A stretch of 64,000 bases of DNA from the NCBI GenBank assembly GCA_920105625.2, contig OV050030.1, positions 89,437,652 to 89,501,651 of the forward strand, in the 5' to 3' direction. Positions 20,337 to 32,699 of the stretch are shown one piece after another. Source of the DNA: Clusia tigrina. Its lineage: Eukaryota > Arthropoda > Insecta > Diptera > Clusiidae. Numbering within the stretch: position 1 is the first letter of the stretch; each line of letters starts with the position of its first letter. A model generated the notes under the pieces. The model ran no database searches and was not told where the DNA came from. It was given only the letters and a program-made list of their open reading frames with translations. The position numbers and the translations under genes were made by a program.

Positions 20337-21010
20337 TTTAGCATTAAAGTCCTCCAGCAATATATCGATTTCCAAGAGTTTTCAAGTAGTCCACGTATTG
20401 AGATGTTGTGTTGTTGTACTTAGGTGGACAGTAAATAGCTGACAGGACTAGAGCACCATAGGAGCCTTCAACTTGCACCGAAGTAGCTTGCAAGTGCTCC
20501 TCTCTAAAGCTTTCCAATGCAACACTTTATGTTTTTCTTTATAAGTATTGCTGTGCCACCTTGGGCTCTATTATGCGGATGGTTAGTGCAGAATATTTGA
20601 AAGTTTGGAATTTTTATGAAGCTTTTTTCAAAAAAATCAGTCTTTGAAGACTGTCAATGGAATTGTCATATATGAATGACGTTAGTTTTAAGTGAATGTT
20701 GGCTTAGTCCGTTCGCATTCCACAGAACCATTTTTAAGCTATTTTTGTTCATTTAATTGACTTACTAGTAAAGTGATAATGCTCATCGTGTGTCATTTAT
20801 GATATAAGATGTTTCATCAAGTCTTTCAGCGAAGTCACCTCCCTTGTTTTGTGCGATTAGATCAATATCTGTTACATTTTTATTGGCTGTTGCTTGAGCT
20901 TAAGTTAGGTTTGGAGTTGTATAACTATTTTTTGCGGGCAGTACTTTTGCTGTGGTTGTACTTGCTGTTGATCGTTTGTGCTTGGCAGAAGTTCTTTTTC
21001 CCTTAGAGTG
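20337..21010 (-). pseudogene. Jockey-type ORF1 end and endonuclease start, joined to LOA-type RT
   Basis: On the minus strand about 20700-20740 reads MVLWNANGLSQHSLKT, the start of a jockey-type endonuclease. It continues with NHPHNRAQGGTAILIKK and ending SQYVDYLKTLGNRYIAGG at about 20345-20400, just before the GDFNAK catalytic motif, which is damaged by a 2-base loss. Upstream (20800-21010) lies ORF1-end sequence. Directly after the FNAK codons the sequence becomes LOA-type. Only EN remains from this element. Confidence 0.65.
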
Positions 21011-21254
21011 TGGAAGCGTTTAATTTTTAAAGATTTATACACCATGCAGAATTTGTAACTGGCGGTATGGTTTTCTCTACATAATGATAAGGTCCAATCA
21101 GTGTGTTGGCATATGGTTTTAGTCTATCACACAATATGCTAAACATTGACATTGCCATAGTAAGGAACAAATACAAATGAACAGTAGTCGCATTTAAGAA
21201 AACATTTAATATAATAATAATTATAAATGAAAATGGAATTAGAATTAAACATAT

Positions 21255-22727
21255 TTAAGAGGTACCCATTACGTGGTACTCCAAAAAACACTTCGGATGA
21301 AGACCTACTTCGCATTTTAGGCATTGTAGGCCTTCATCCGATGTCTATTGGGAGAACTCGATGATTCTTCCTATCATATCTGGGTGTAGCCGGTTTTCGC
21401 CCTTGATTTGGGGGAGGCCCATGGGTGGCAAGAAACCTTTTGGCCACATACCGTCTAAATGTAAACAAATACTTCGTCTCCCTACTACAGCCGACTTTTC
21501 TTGCTAAAAGCCACCAGTTCACTATAGACACATCTAAAAAATAAGCGAATATAGGCCACCAACATTTTTTTATCCGCATTCTGGTGCGCTGGTTTACAAT
21601 GCACACTTATTAACTCCGTCCATGTTTATTAAAATTGGCTATCAACGACGCCTGAGGGATCGAGACTTATTTCTTTTTTATATGCGACCAACAGGTGGCA
21701 GATGTAATGACCAGGTTTTTAAAGTTAGTTGTTATCGTAATTGTTATTTCAACGGCAGACGAAAACGTCATCTGATATTCTATAATCAATATATCTTCGT
21801 TCTTCCCTCTTGAACAGAGGTTGTGCGGTTGCCCACGTTGTGCGGTTGCCCACATAACGTATAAGTTGCATAATAGCCAAGCTCCTTATGATTTCTCAAC
21901 AAAGCCAAAGATGTAAAAAAATTATCAAAATATATTTTGACTCCACTTTTAGCTGGCAACTTTGCTGAATCTATCAGTGGAAGAACTACGCCACCTCCGA
22001 ATTCTCTTTTGCCGGAACTTTTGCCAGTGTACACACGAAAGGCCACCATGTAACCAGTGCTGGTACGCAAGGCCCAATTTTTTAAGCCAAATCTTATTGG
22101 TTTTGCTCTGATAAATTGTTTAGCGTATTGCTCTCCATAGTACGGGATCATACTTTCATCAACGTTGTAATTTTCATCTAGCCCATAGTGTTTTTGAAAA
22201 GATTTGCCTAGACTATCTAACAAGGGACGCAATTTATACAATTTGTTTTATGAAGATTCTATTAGACTATTGCCATTCAGGTGTAGATGTTGAAATATAG
22301 ATTTGAACCTGTTACATCTTAAATTTTCTCTAAGTATTAGTAAATATAGCCTTTTGTTTGGCAACTTCACATAACCTGATAATAACACTGCACCCAAAAT
22401 AACATAAATTTAATCTAAAGTTACCATCAAAGGTTTCTTTTTCTGTGCCGCGTAAAGATTCGGTTGGTCTGCAATGTGTTTTACCAAATCATTATTGAAA
22501 AATAGCTTGAAGAAATCCATTGGGTCTTTACAATTTTGAGTTTAGGCTGGTGGTACCTGAGTATGTTTTTTCCACAAAGTACTCTTTTTCTTCTTAGCTG
22601 GCGTCACATTTTTATTTTTTGTAATTAATGAAGAAAGAGGTGCATTATCCTCATTATCGCTTTCCTCGTTAGATGAAGCAACTCGCACAGTATGTGAAGA
22701 CTGCAGACCCGAAGATATTGATAGCAT
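21255..22727 (-). pseudogene. piggyBac-like transposase, decayed
   Basis: DDE transposase of the piggyBac superfamily (TTAA-specific cut and paste). The N-terminal acidic/basic region is at 22542-22727, and the domain start (DFFKLFFNNDLVKHIADQPN) at about 22425-22530. The core frame 21786-22241 has VDESMIPYYG (first Asp) and IYFDNFFTSLALL (second Asp). The frame at 21334-21606 has DVSIVNWWLL (third Asp region), and the C-terminal Cys/His finger (CLKCEVGLHPKC) is at about 21260-21330 in a third frame. All catalytic Asp positions I can place are present, but several frameshifts and stops break the gene. No TTAA-flanked terminal repeats were found. Confidence 0.85.
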
Positions 22728-22949
22728 AGTAGAATGACTGTCTCCTAGTAAGCTTCGTAATTCACACTTACTTTACAATAGCTAGCGATAGGATTAGGAT
22801 TTTAGAAAAATCAAAATTGGAACGAATATAATCAAGTGTGCAGATAATAGCAAAATCATTTCTTTGATTTTCCTTTACTAGACAAATGATTGATTGAATT
22901 GAGTTCAAGGGAGTCGAGACAAGATACAAGAGAGCGATGCCATGCATAC

Positions 22950-23399
22950 TGTTGGAGTACTTGCTACTTGTCCTGGTTTAAATAAAGACACCACACCACT
23001 TTTGGTTTCAAAGATAATATCACAAGAGATTTATTCTTACAAATACTAATTCTTATATACTATTTTTTAAACATCTATCTCAGTCTGTGAACTGACCTTT
23101 CTGGTGTTCCAGTTCCGCACCTGCTAATTGGTGTCAGTTGGTCAAGCCAACCGACCTACTTCGAAAGTGGCGACGGTGCATTACGCTGCCCTCGTCGACT
23201 CGATTGCGGAACTGTAATACCCTAAAAGCTTAAATGAGAACGTTACACAGATCACATTGACTTAAAATACTTAGACCCTAGAAGTATGCCTTATCATAAC
23301 ACAGTTTTAGCACATGCTAATCCAACATAGTGTGGCATCTATTATGAGTCGGTGCTGTGAGTCAACTACTCGTAGGTAGCTTGATTCTAACTCAAAACA
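22950..23399 (-). repeat. 3' LTR of gypsy copy 2
   Basis: Minus-strand TGTTTTGAGTTAG at 23399 to CCAACA at 22950 (TG...CA). 360 bp match the LTR of copy 1 (4532-4891). It is preceded on the minus strand by a polypurine tract (AAAGAGGGGAGGGA, 23400-23413), as expected for plus-strand priming, so the U3 boundary is firm. Confidence 0.85.
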
Positions 23400-26055
23400 T
23401 CCCTCCCCTCTTTCTAAAAGAAGTTAGTGCAACTAACTTCTAATGAAAGTTTACAATATTTTTCTCATTTCTGCACTTAAAACAATATGTGCATTTTCTT
23501 AAACCTATAGTACATACGTATAGTTTTTCTCTTTTTTTTTTTTAAATCGCCTTGCTTGGGTTCTATTATTGTATTCTTTTCTTTTTTACTTTTGTGTTTT
23601 CTTCTTTTTTTTCTTCTTACTACTTCATTTATAGTTTTTTTTTCTTGTACTTCTTTTGTTTTATTTTGTTCTTTTATTTCTATCTTTTTTCCTCTTTTTT
23701 TTAGTTATATTCCCCTTTTTATATTTGGTCTTTCATCGACTCTTTTCTCACTGGCGTGTATACAATTGCAAACAACTAGCGATAATACAATTCAATTCTA
23801 TACTTAAGATCTTATATTATACTGCTATATTTATATCTAAAATCTTACTGCTATATTTATATCTAAAATCTTAAAATACTTCTGCTAATTGCTGATCCGG
23901 TTGACGGCTGCCGTTGACGGAGTGAAATCCCTCGATGAACTCTGCATACCCCTCCCTTCTTTCTGGACCGGTACGTGCCAAGATGATGCAAGGTTGTGCG
24001 ACTAGATGCGCTTCTGACGAAGTCAAAATCAATATTCGCTTAGTAAGTGACAGTGTATATTTACTTAGGTGGGGAAATCGTTATGAAATTAGCCGATAAA
24101 GCTTGGCTATGTTGTGCTTGATCTTTTCGTGGTTAAAACGATTTTTTGCGCCAGGAGATTATTGTGCGAAGCTAACTGAACGATGGTAGATGTGGCTGAT
24201 ATTGTTGCTATAACCGTTTCTCTCTAAAATTACGGAGTAACCTCGGGTTTTTGCTAAATTTATCTCTTCCTCTTTCTAGACAATAATACAGTATACATAC
24301 TGACATATGTAATAATGGCAGACACGTTGGATTTTCTATACGGACAACGTACATGTTAGTGTTTTTCATACCATTTTGTCAGTTATGCAATTAAACTCAA
24401 GTATTATCAGTTTGTTACTTGCCAGATAGAGATTATTGTATTCAGTCGATACCATCTCCATTTTTTCATAAGCTTAAATCGTAGTCATCTCGCACATGGG
24501 AAGTTGGAAGCTCTTCCACTCTTTCATATAAAAATGAATTCTTACTAATTTCGTACTCATTTTTTTCCAAACCAAAAATCTCGGTACATCATCGTTGCAA
24601 ATTTCGTATTATCATTTTGCGGCTTACTGATTACCCTTCTTCTACATCTTACTTTTTCTTATTTGGTCAGATTTTGTCCGCTGCTAGTGCATTTCATCTG
24701 CCGGGGTCCTGGATGTTGGTTAACATCTTACTCAGTCTTCGACGCTGCAGGAAATCCCTTCCAGGTTCATGCTGCACCATATTGAACCATCCAGATGTCC
24801 TTGTTTGTTCACCAACGCCTGAATATCTAAAAACAATACGCTTATACGTGTATCGGACTTGCCGAGTTTTAATTATTCTTACGAGCTATTACATTCATTC
24901 AATTTTTAATATATTTATAATATTATTAATCTATATATCTACTACGTCTTAACAAACAAACTATAAATAAGTAACAAAAACTATTTCCTTTACAAATACT
25001 ATTAATTAACTATGATACATTCTCTTCTTTTTTAATTGTATCTTAAAAATTTTGCCCATCTTACATAAGTGAGTATATATAAGAGATAAATTTATTATTT
25101 ATTTTTTCTTTTGTTTAGACAATTCATAATTCCTTTCATATCATTTTTCTTTTTATATATCTTTTTTAAATTTTTCAATTCTGAGGAAATTCTGTTGCCC
25201 TCTGACATAAACCAGAATATTTAAGATAAGCCCGTTTATGTGAAAACATTGTCCATTGCATGACTCAATTTTTCATTGCATCTAATTATTCTATATATTT
25301 AAATTTTACTACTAGCCCGGTATGTATACTCGTATATCCATTAACAAGTGTAGTTCCCTACAACATGTAACCTGCTTTTATATGAATATATACATACATT
25401 CAAGGCACTTTCAATTGTTTAAAATTAATTGCTACAGTTATTACCTAATGTGTAATGGCAAGCTAAATATATTGTTCTAATTCAATATATGTATATATAC
25501 TCATATATATACATCACCACACGCTCCTTTCCTAAGCGATAAACCGAAAAAATCTATGTATATTTACATGTCGCCTGCTACAGTATGTAAATATCTGCAA
25601 AAATATACATACGTACATACCCATTCCTCTTAACTAGAATACTTACTTCTTTAAATATACGAGTACATTCGTACATTCATTCTTTATCTTATACACATAT
25701 ATACTTACTTCACCAGCGGTTCCGTTGCCTGGCGCTAATGATTATGCGTCGAATTTCAGTGCATATACTGCCGTATGTATGTACGTACATATTTGAAGTT
25801 AAGTTTTATATTACTTATCCAATGAACCCGTTTCTTATTATTTAACATATTTTCCTCTACTGTGCTTCGTTCGGCCATAGTGCCTAATAAGCAAATTTTT
25901 CTTACGTCAATTATACTCGCCCGATTTTAAGTGGCACACTTCTACTGGCCTTGACTTTGAAAATCGGAGCTGTGTGTGTTATTTGATAAACACACGTACA
26001 TGTTTACGTTGTTATTCTTGTGTTTACACTTGTAAAACACTGTTAACACATGTCT
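23400..26055 (-). other. Long non-coding 3' region of gypsy copy 2
   Basis: About 2.6 kb between the pol stop (26056-26058) and the LTR. Very AT-rich, with T-rich runs at 23520-23750 and TATATG/TACATA-type simple repeats at 25380-25700. I see no env-like frame and no recognisable transposon. It could be a degraded third ORF or an unrecognised insertion. Confidence 0.5.
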
Positions 26056-28308
26056 TTAGTTGTGTGGTCTAATGTGGAACAATTTCAATAAATTATTATG
26101 TAGCTTTTTATTCTTGCCCTTAATTGTTACGACTGTTGTAACTGGGTTGCGGATCTCTGCTACTACATACGGACCTATCCAAACAGTGAGAATTTGTTTC
26201 TCCTAGCTTGATTTTTCATGAGTACTTGATCACCCACGTGAAAGATTACTGGATTTAATACCTTGTTATAGGCTTCCCTGGCTTTAGCATATTCCTGATT
26301 TTCTCTAACCAATTCGTGCGCTCGCTGTAGCTGGTACTTTTGCACTTTATTGGGGTCACCAGCAATGTACACTGGCGCACACTTGCGCTTCAAATTCGCT
26401 GGCATGTTGAAATCAAACCCGTAGAGTGTTCTAAACGGAGTTTGCTTCGTTGATACATGCACAGTATTGTTGTATACATGCATTGCAGTGGTCAACCATT
26501 GATCCCAATTCGAGCCGTCTTCCTTGGCAAAACTGCGCAAGTACTCGGCCAGAGGTCAATGACTACGTTCCAATGAGCCATTCGCCTGTGGATGATATGG
26601 TGTTATATGCAATTTCTTGATTCCCAGCATATTACACGTTTCTGAGAATATTTTCGATACAAAATTTGAACCATTGTCGGTTATCAAAACCTTAGGTATG
26701 TTGCACCGTGCTATTATTTCATCAAAGAATGCCTTGGCCACCGTACTTGCTTCAGCATCGGGTATAGCCACGCACGCCATATACTTTGAGAAATCATCTT
26801 GGAACGTCAAAATGTATTTATTTCCCGAAACTGTCTCAGGTAAAATACCTACAATATCCATATGAACTTTATCAAATGGCTGTTTTGGTGTATCACTTAA
26901 CACCATTGGCATCTTTGTCAGCCTTGAACTTTTGTTGGCCTGGCATTTTGGGCAACTCTTTACATATTTTTTAATATCTCGGAGCATACCTTTCCATCCG
27001 TATACTCGTCTAATTCTGTCTTGAGTTTTCCAGAATCCCTGGTGTCCTCCTAGAGGTGAATCATGGAAACCCTTTAACACTGCCTGGATATCCTTTATAT
27101 CCTCCAGCCATTCCACACTACTGGCTCTTTGTTCATTGGCATCGTCTCCCGCATTGCTAACATTCTTGTTGCATCAATTTTATTTTCTTGACTTCTCTCG
27201 GTCTTCTCCTTATCCGACCGTGCTTTGGCCCTCGTTTGCCCTACTGATACCTTCTGTGCCTGCGGTACTCTGCTGAGTGCGTCCGCATTCAGATTCTTCT
27301 TCACAGGTTTGTAAATGATTTCAAAATCATACTCAGACAATTTGTGTCTGAACCTGGCTAGCCTAGACGTTTGGTCTTTCAAATTGGCTATGCCTCTCAA
27401 CGGCTGGTGATCAGTGTATATCTTAAATGGGCGTCCTAGCAGATATGCCCTAAAATTCTTCGTAGCCCACACTATGGCTAGGAATTCCTTCTCTATTGTG
27501 GAGTATCTTTTCTCCGTATCGCTAAGCGCCCAGCTTGCGAATGCTATTGGTCGGTCATTACCGACTTCCCCTTGTGACAACACTGCCCCCAATGCTTCAT
27601 TGCTAGCATCAGTGGTCAACAAAAAAGTTTGCTCAAAGTCGGGGTACGCCAAAATCGGTGGTGAGCTAATTATTTCCTTTAACACTCTCGAATGCTTGCT
27701 GACAACTCACTGTCCATTCGAACTTTGCTTCTTTTCGTAGCAACTTATTAATGGGCAACGCAATTCCGGCTAGTCCTTCCAAGAACTTTCTATAATAGTT
27801 CACTAGTCCTAGGAATGCTTGCACTTCTGTTTCTCGGAATCGCTGAATTTTTAACGCATTCCACCTTCTGCGGGTCAGGTAGTGCTCCTGCCTCTGAGCA
27901 ACGATGGCCTAAATAAACCACCTTTCTTCGCAAAAATTGACACTTCTCCGTGTTCAATTTCAAATTGTGTTCTCGTAATTTCTGGAGCACCTTGCACAAG
28001 CGTTGCGAATGCTGCTGCAAGTTCTTCCCATAAATTACAATATCATCGAAATACACAAAACAATCTAACCCTTGTAAGCCTGTTAGCACATGGTTCATTA
28101 GCCGGTGCTCCTGTTAATCCAAACGGCATTCTATTAAACTCATAATGCCCTAAACCGGTGCTGAACGCGGTTTTCTGCTTATCTTGGGTATCCACCAGAA
28201 CTTGGTGGTAGCCACTCGCTAAATCAAGTGTAGAAAAATATCTGCTATGCCGCAATTGATCCGGAATCTCTTCTATCGTTGGTATCGGAAACACCTGCTT
28301 GATAGTGG
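26056..28308 (-). pseudogene. Gypsy copy 2 pol: RT palm, RNase H, integrase
   Basis: In order on the minus strand: RT (ATIKQVFPIPTIEEI, LDLASGYHQVLV, then YFDDIVIYG with the catalytic DD at about 28035-28060), RNase H (FLLTTDASNEALGAVLSQ, KIYTDHQPL), and an integrase with the zinc HHCC region (KSCPKCQANKSS). The catalytic core follows (MDIVGILPETVSG, ITDNGSNFVSKIF, PYHPQANGSLERSH, i.e. D, D, E), then a C-terminal domain ending IRPHN at 26056. Breaks lie near 28110, 27700, 27100 and 26545. The gene order RT, RNase H, integrase defines Ty3/gypsy. Confidence 0.85.
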
Positions 28309-28313
28309 CGTCG

Positions 28314-28351
28314 CACAGTGGGTTCGATTTCCCCAAAATGGAGATTAATTC
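28314..28351 (+). repeat. Transib 1 left terminal inverted repeat
   Basis: 38 bp starting CACAGTGGGTTCGATTTCC and ending TGGAGATTAATTC. About 29 of 38 positions match the right end. The first seven bases equal the consensus V(D)J heptamer. Confidence 0.92.
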
Positions 28352-28785
28352 AACGAAGGGTCTAATTGATTAGGTAGTATTTTTTTTGGATTAGTTATAC
28401 ATAAGTTATAAAAAAAAAACAAAAATATTGTATACTTTTGAAGAAAACTTTTTTTATTTATTTAATTTAACTAATATTATATTAAAGAATTTGCATTAAT
28501 ATTTCTCAAATCAAGCAACTGGAGAGCCTTACGACATCGGATTTTGATGAAATTTGCTATGAGTGTTGTACCTTACACCACCAAGTGAAAATGACAATTT
28601 TGGAACTTTAACCCATTTTGACCCACACTTGTCTAGTCATTAAATCATTTTGTTGATGTTATTCTTGGTTTTTATACTGTTTTCCTATATTATTCGAGAA
28701 ATGAAAATTATATTTGTAGCCTTTTATCGAAAAAGTAGCAAAAATATATACATTTTATTTTGTAAAGTGTTTCTAACCTGCTTTT
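28352..28785. other. Non-coding 3' flank inside Transib 1
   Basis: AT-rich sequence between the left terminal repeat and the transposase stop codon. No feature identified. Confidence 0.4.
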
Positions 28786-30767
28786 TTAGAATATATGTCC
28801 ATACTCTTCAGATTCCCATCCATCGACACCGTCAACCTCATCATCGTCATCTGTATAATAAGCGATTTCTGTTTCTGTCGGCAAAATTGACGGCGAAATT
28901 AATAGCTCCACTGCTGATTTTGGGAGGTGTTTTATTTTATTTTTATTTAACTTGATTTTTCCAGAAATAATTGGATCTGAGGTTAATAGAAACCTATTTA
29001 GTATATCCCGATTCGATTCCTCCCGGCTACATTTACGCGAAAAGTTTTCTCTGTAGTTTTTAAAATCCTTATTTCGAGCTTCTTGTGCTTCTTCTGACAG
29101 TTGGCCAATCGGTAATAAAGCGTGCGAAATGATTTCTGGACCATGTATTAAAAACTTATGCAGAGTAGGAGGCATGTTAAACCACGGATATTTCTCTACA
29201 AAAAGTCGAGCTGTATTATATGAAAATTGCCTGAATTTTTCAACATCGATTTCATGACCAGAAGATACAACAATTAAAATTGTATGCATCTTTTCAATTA
29301 GTTCAAAATCAATTTTCGTTATATCTGCTGATATACTAGCGTTTTCAAAAAATCTTCTAGCCGTGTTGCCATCATTCGAATTGCCGAAGCCGGGTTTTGG
29401 TTGGTCTATAATAAGACCAGTTTTATTTCTAAATTCTGTTTGAATTCGTCTCTTGTTTTCAGCAACTATTGTTTTATCGGAATCAGTTCTAGCTTGCCAT
29501 TTTTTTATTGGTAATTTATACGACACGTGTAAAAGACATTCATAAAAACGAATCCAACCATGTAATATAGATAGACCAAAATCCAACGTATCTGTTTTTA
29601 CCTCCTTGGCGATCATTTTTTCCACATTATTAAAATCTTTACTGTATGACCCACATAAATAACACCTCTGGGTTGATTTTGTGTCTGTGAGTGCATTGCA
29701 AACTTTTCCATCTACCATTACTAACATAAGCTTATGAGCTACGCTTACAGATCTGTCTTCTGTGAATACTAGAGAATTTTCAAGCTCATTTATCTCTTCA
29801 TCCACCCTTTTTTTTCTTGTGTGGAGACACTCAAACATTCTTTAACAAATTCAATTTTTAATGGCCTACAAAATCTTGTTGATGATGGGCGAGGATTTTG
29901 CCAGATAACTTTTTTTTGACACACCATTCTAAGTGGAACAATGCACGTTATGAAAACCGCTGCGTCACTTGCACCATGACCATGGAAAGCTTGTTTGTAT
30001 GAGCTGTGTCCGGAGCTTCCATCAAATCCCCACTTTGTGTATAAGATAATTTTTGACAATTCGTAATCACATAAGGTGGCAATAACATCTTTTTGCAGTA
30101 AAACTAAACGCTCAACAGTGTGATTAAGAAGAGCTTGCAGACTTATTTGAGCTGTTGTTTCGGTTACTCGTATTGCGTCTTCCATTGGGTAACAATCTTT
30201 TTTCGCTTGTTGGACGATTGTGTAAGAAGGAAACTTCTCCGGAGCAGCTTTTCTAATCACATTATACTGGCTACGAGTAAGCTTCGCTTCTGCCAGCACT
30301 ATAAGCGCAGATTCTGCACTTAGTTGTTTTGCACGTTCTTGTGATGTCAAACTTGCCTTATATTTTGCCGCTCTAGATGGGGAAGAAGTAATATCTTTCA
30401 ATATTTTTGATGCTTCTATATGGCCAGAAGCTCGTAAACTCATTTGAGTGGCATAGCTTAACACAGACAGCGATGACTTATCTCTTAAATCCTTGCATTT
30501 CTTTGTTTTTGTTTTTGATGAACATTCATCAAACTCCATTTCTTTGCGGCCTATTTTATGTGTGTGCACTACAAATGAGATGGAAGAATCTAACCAGTTT
30601 TTATTATCTCTACAAAAACGGCCATCATGTCTATTTGATTTAGACCATCGACTCTTAAAATCAAAAACGAAACTATTAAATTTAGTTTGAAAATCTTTCA
30701 TATCAACAGGGTTTGTACGTTTTATTATTTCTTCTTTCAAAATATAAAATTTTTCTTTAAATAGCAA
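28786..30767 (-). CDS. Transib transposase (RAG1-like), one frame change
   Basis: Two frames (29790-30767 and 28786-29838) join to about 660 residues, a usual Transib size. Motifs in order: SAESALIVLAEAKLTRSQYN, FPSYTIVQQAKKDCYPMED, VTETTAQISLQALLNHT, then TKWGFDGSSGHSSYKQ with the first catalytic Asp. Next come CIVPLRMV, WQNPRPSSTRFCRPL, VDGKVCNALTDTKSTQRCYLC (Zn-binding Cys pair), LHGWIRFYECLLHVSYK, KTGLIIDQPKPGFGNSNDGN, ARRFF, HGPEII and LSEEAQEARNKDF, whose Glu fits RAG1 E962. The enzyme cuts DNA at the CAC ends and integrates with 5-bp staggers. The two frames meet at a run of eight A (29810-29817): one more A restores the ORF, or a -1 slip on A-AAA-AAA would. No in-frame ATG upstream of the DMKDFQ Met, so a 5' exon or a start there is possible. 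Confidence 0.88.
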
Positions 30768-31821
30768 AGAGTCTGCATTCCGAAAAATATCGTAAAGACT
30801 CTGACGAGAGAAAAATACTGTTTTGGAGCTTGTTCCTAAAAAGTTTAGACAGTAGCATATTATAAATCAGAAGCTTGAAGTATTTGTTTGTACCAATTAC
30901 CCAATAACAAACTTTACAGCACTTTCAGTACATTTGACGTTTTCACAAACACAAAAATAACGAATAACTAGTAACCAGGCTTGCCATTTTTACACCTTGG
31001 GTGCTAGATCTAGCACAATCTAGCAACCAACATTTTTAAAATTTGCTATTTTTTTGTTTAGCTCTTTTTAAAATTTTTTTTATTGTTTCTAAATTTAATA
31101 ATTTTATTTTTTGCGTATTTAGTAATTTTACTAGTTTTTTTTCTGCAGGGCCTTTAACTTTTTTTAAATGCCCTAGCACTATTTCATATTTATCTTATGG
31201 CAACACTGCTACCAACAAACAAAAAAATTGTAGTATAACAATAACAACAATAACAATCATAACAACGAAAACGAGAACAAAACAATTTAAAGACAACAAG
31301 AACCGCTTTTTTATGAGTGGCTTTTTTTTAAATTTATTAAATATATTTAATTGCCGCAAAAACGCGCAACATTTTATTTATAAATATGAAAGCTTACATA
31401 CTACAGTTTAATACACAATATACACTTTTACCCAATTTTACCCTATTCCCATTTAAAACTCCACATATATTTTAAAAATAGCCCAAATTTAAGCATATTT
31501 TTAAAAAAAAAATTAAAAATATTTCTACATATTTTTTGTTAAATTTTTTTTTTTTTTATTTACGTTAAAATACCTGACGTTGAAGATTCCATAATAAAAG
31601 TATCACTTTTGACTCTTAAAAATTAAAATATTTAGCTTTAAAGTATGACAAATTTCAATTTTCACAACTATTAGAAAAAAACTTAAAAATTTCTTAACTT
31701 TAAGGCTACGTAGCACGAAAAGTAAAAAACATATGACATTGAAATTTTCGGTAGTGATGTAGAATTTAGTACTCTTTAATCGAGTAATAAGTATTTTTTA
31801 AAAAACTTCATTTTCATTATT
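30768..31821. other. Non-coding flank inside Transib 1
   Basis: AT-rich 5' untranslated region of the transposase (minus orientation), with A/T homopolymers at 31490-31560. It probably holds the promoter and perhaps a first exon; a possible splice acceptor (TTTTTAG/G on the minus strand) lies near 30838. Nothing else identified. Confidence 0.4.
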
Positions 31822-31859
31822 CAATTAATCTCCATTTTTTGCGATTTCAACCCAATGTG
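31822..31859 (-). repeat. Transib 1 right terminal inverted repeat
   Basis: On the minus strand it reads CACATTGGGTTGAAATCGC and continues to TGGAGATTAATTG. The heptamer differs by one base from the left end. An A-rich nonamer-like block (AAAAAATGG) follows 12 bp after the heptamer. Confidence 0.92.
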
Positions 31860-32699
31860 CGTCGTTCAATTTCCTAAAATCGACGACAATTCTCCACTTC
31901 TTCTGACCCTGAGCACCTCCCTTCTTTGGTACGAAAATTATAGGTGAATTCCAAGGCGAGATACTCGGTGAAATTATGTTATCCTTTAACATTCCTTCCA
32001 CTTGCCTATTTTCCTCATCTTTGTGAGCTTGTGGCAATCTGTAGTCCTTTTCTGAGGCGTTGAGTACGCAAGCGTACACCTTACCCTTGTCAGCGTGCGT
32101 TATGGTTTCTCCCATATATACGCCATCCGCTAGCTGCTGCTTGTGCAAAACAACAGTCCTGAGTTTCGTATTTACATGCATAGTAACTATTCTGGTTGAC
32201 TTTGCATTTACTACCTCCATACACTTCTTAACCCTATTCACGGTTCCTTCCTGCCATGAAATTAATGGAAGAGTAAGGATTCTATTCTTATTATCATCAT
32301 AAAATGATAACTGCTTGTCGACCGCATCCAGTATGGTGCGGCCCCAAAGATTATCGCGGCCAATTATCCCATCAGCCGGGATACCTTTCCTATCCACTTC
32401 CACTGCGTGCACTCTAAAACTCATACCCGTAACTCCACTGTGCCCTATTCTGAGCGACCCCAATGTCCTAATGCACCCTCCAAACGCTCCGTTAAGCGTT
32501 CTTAAGTTCTTAAGTTAGTGTCCGCCGCTGAATCTACTAATAGCACTAGCTTTCCACTCGCTGTTTCCTCGCAGGGTATCTCGATGAAGGCATCACCTAT
32601 CCTGCTCATAGCGAAGCAATGTCTTTCTGTTCCCAACATGGACGCGTATCCACTTCCTAACTCTTCGTGATATTGGAGAGCCTCTTGCTCCTCCTTCTC
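31860..32699 (-). pseudogene. Gypsy copy 2 pol: protease and RT start
   Basis: Protease region with a mutated motif (DSAADT near 32515-32540), then an open frame with GIIGRDNLWG and the RT front motifs SPWNSPIIFVPKKGG and WRIVVDFRKLNDA. The frame is cut right after NDA by the Transib end at 31859; the next RT residues (TIKQVFPIP) resume at about 28308. A deletion near 32515 removes sequence present in copy 1. Confidence 0.8.

Larger units (their letters stand above)
28314..31859 (-). mobile_element. Transib (RAG1-like) DNA transposon 1, complete
   Basis: 3546-bp element inserted in the RT of gypsy copy 2 between the codons for NDA and TIKQ. Ends are 38-bp inverted repeats starting CACAGTG (left) and CACATTG (right), flanked by a perfect 5-bp duplication CGTCG (28309-28313 and 31860-31864). 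A GC-rich 5-bp duplication and a CAC start are the established hallmarks of Transib. It encodes one transposase on the minus strand. Excising it and one CGTCG rejoins the gypsy frame exactly. Confidence 0.93.

Noticed and set aside
23556..23874. Phe/Leu-rich frames suggesting membrane proteins
   Set aside because: Produced by T-rich low-complexity DNA in the gypsy 3' region.
28314..31859. 12/23 spacer asymmetry in Transib 1
   Set aside because: Both ends have the same layout (an A-rich block about 12-14 bp after the heptamer) and nothing nonamer-like at 23 bp, so the asymmetry is only claimed for Transib 2.
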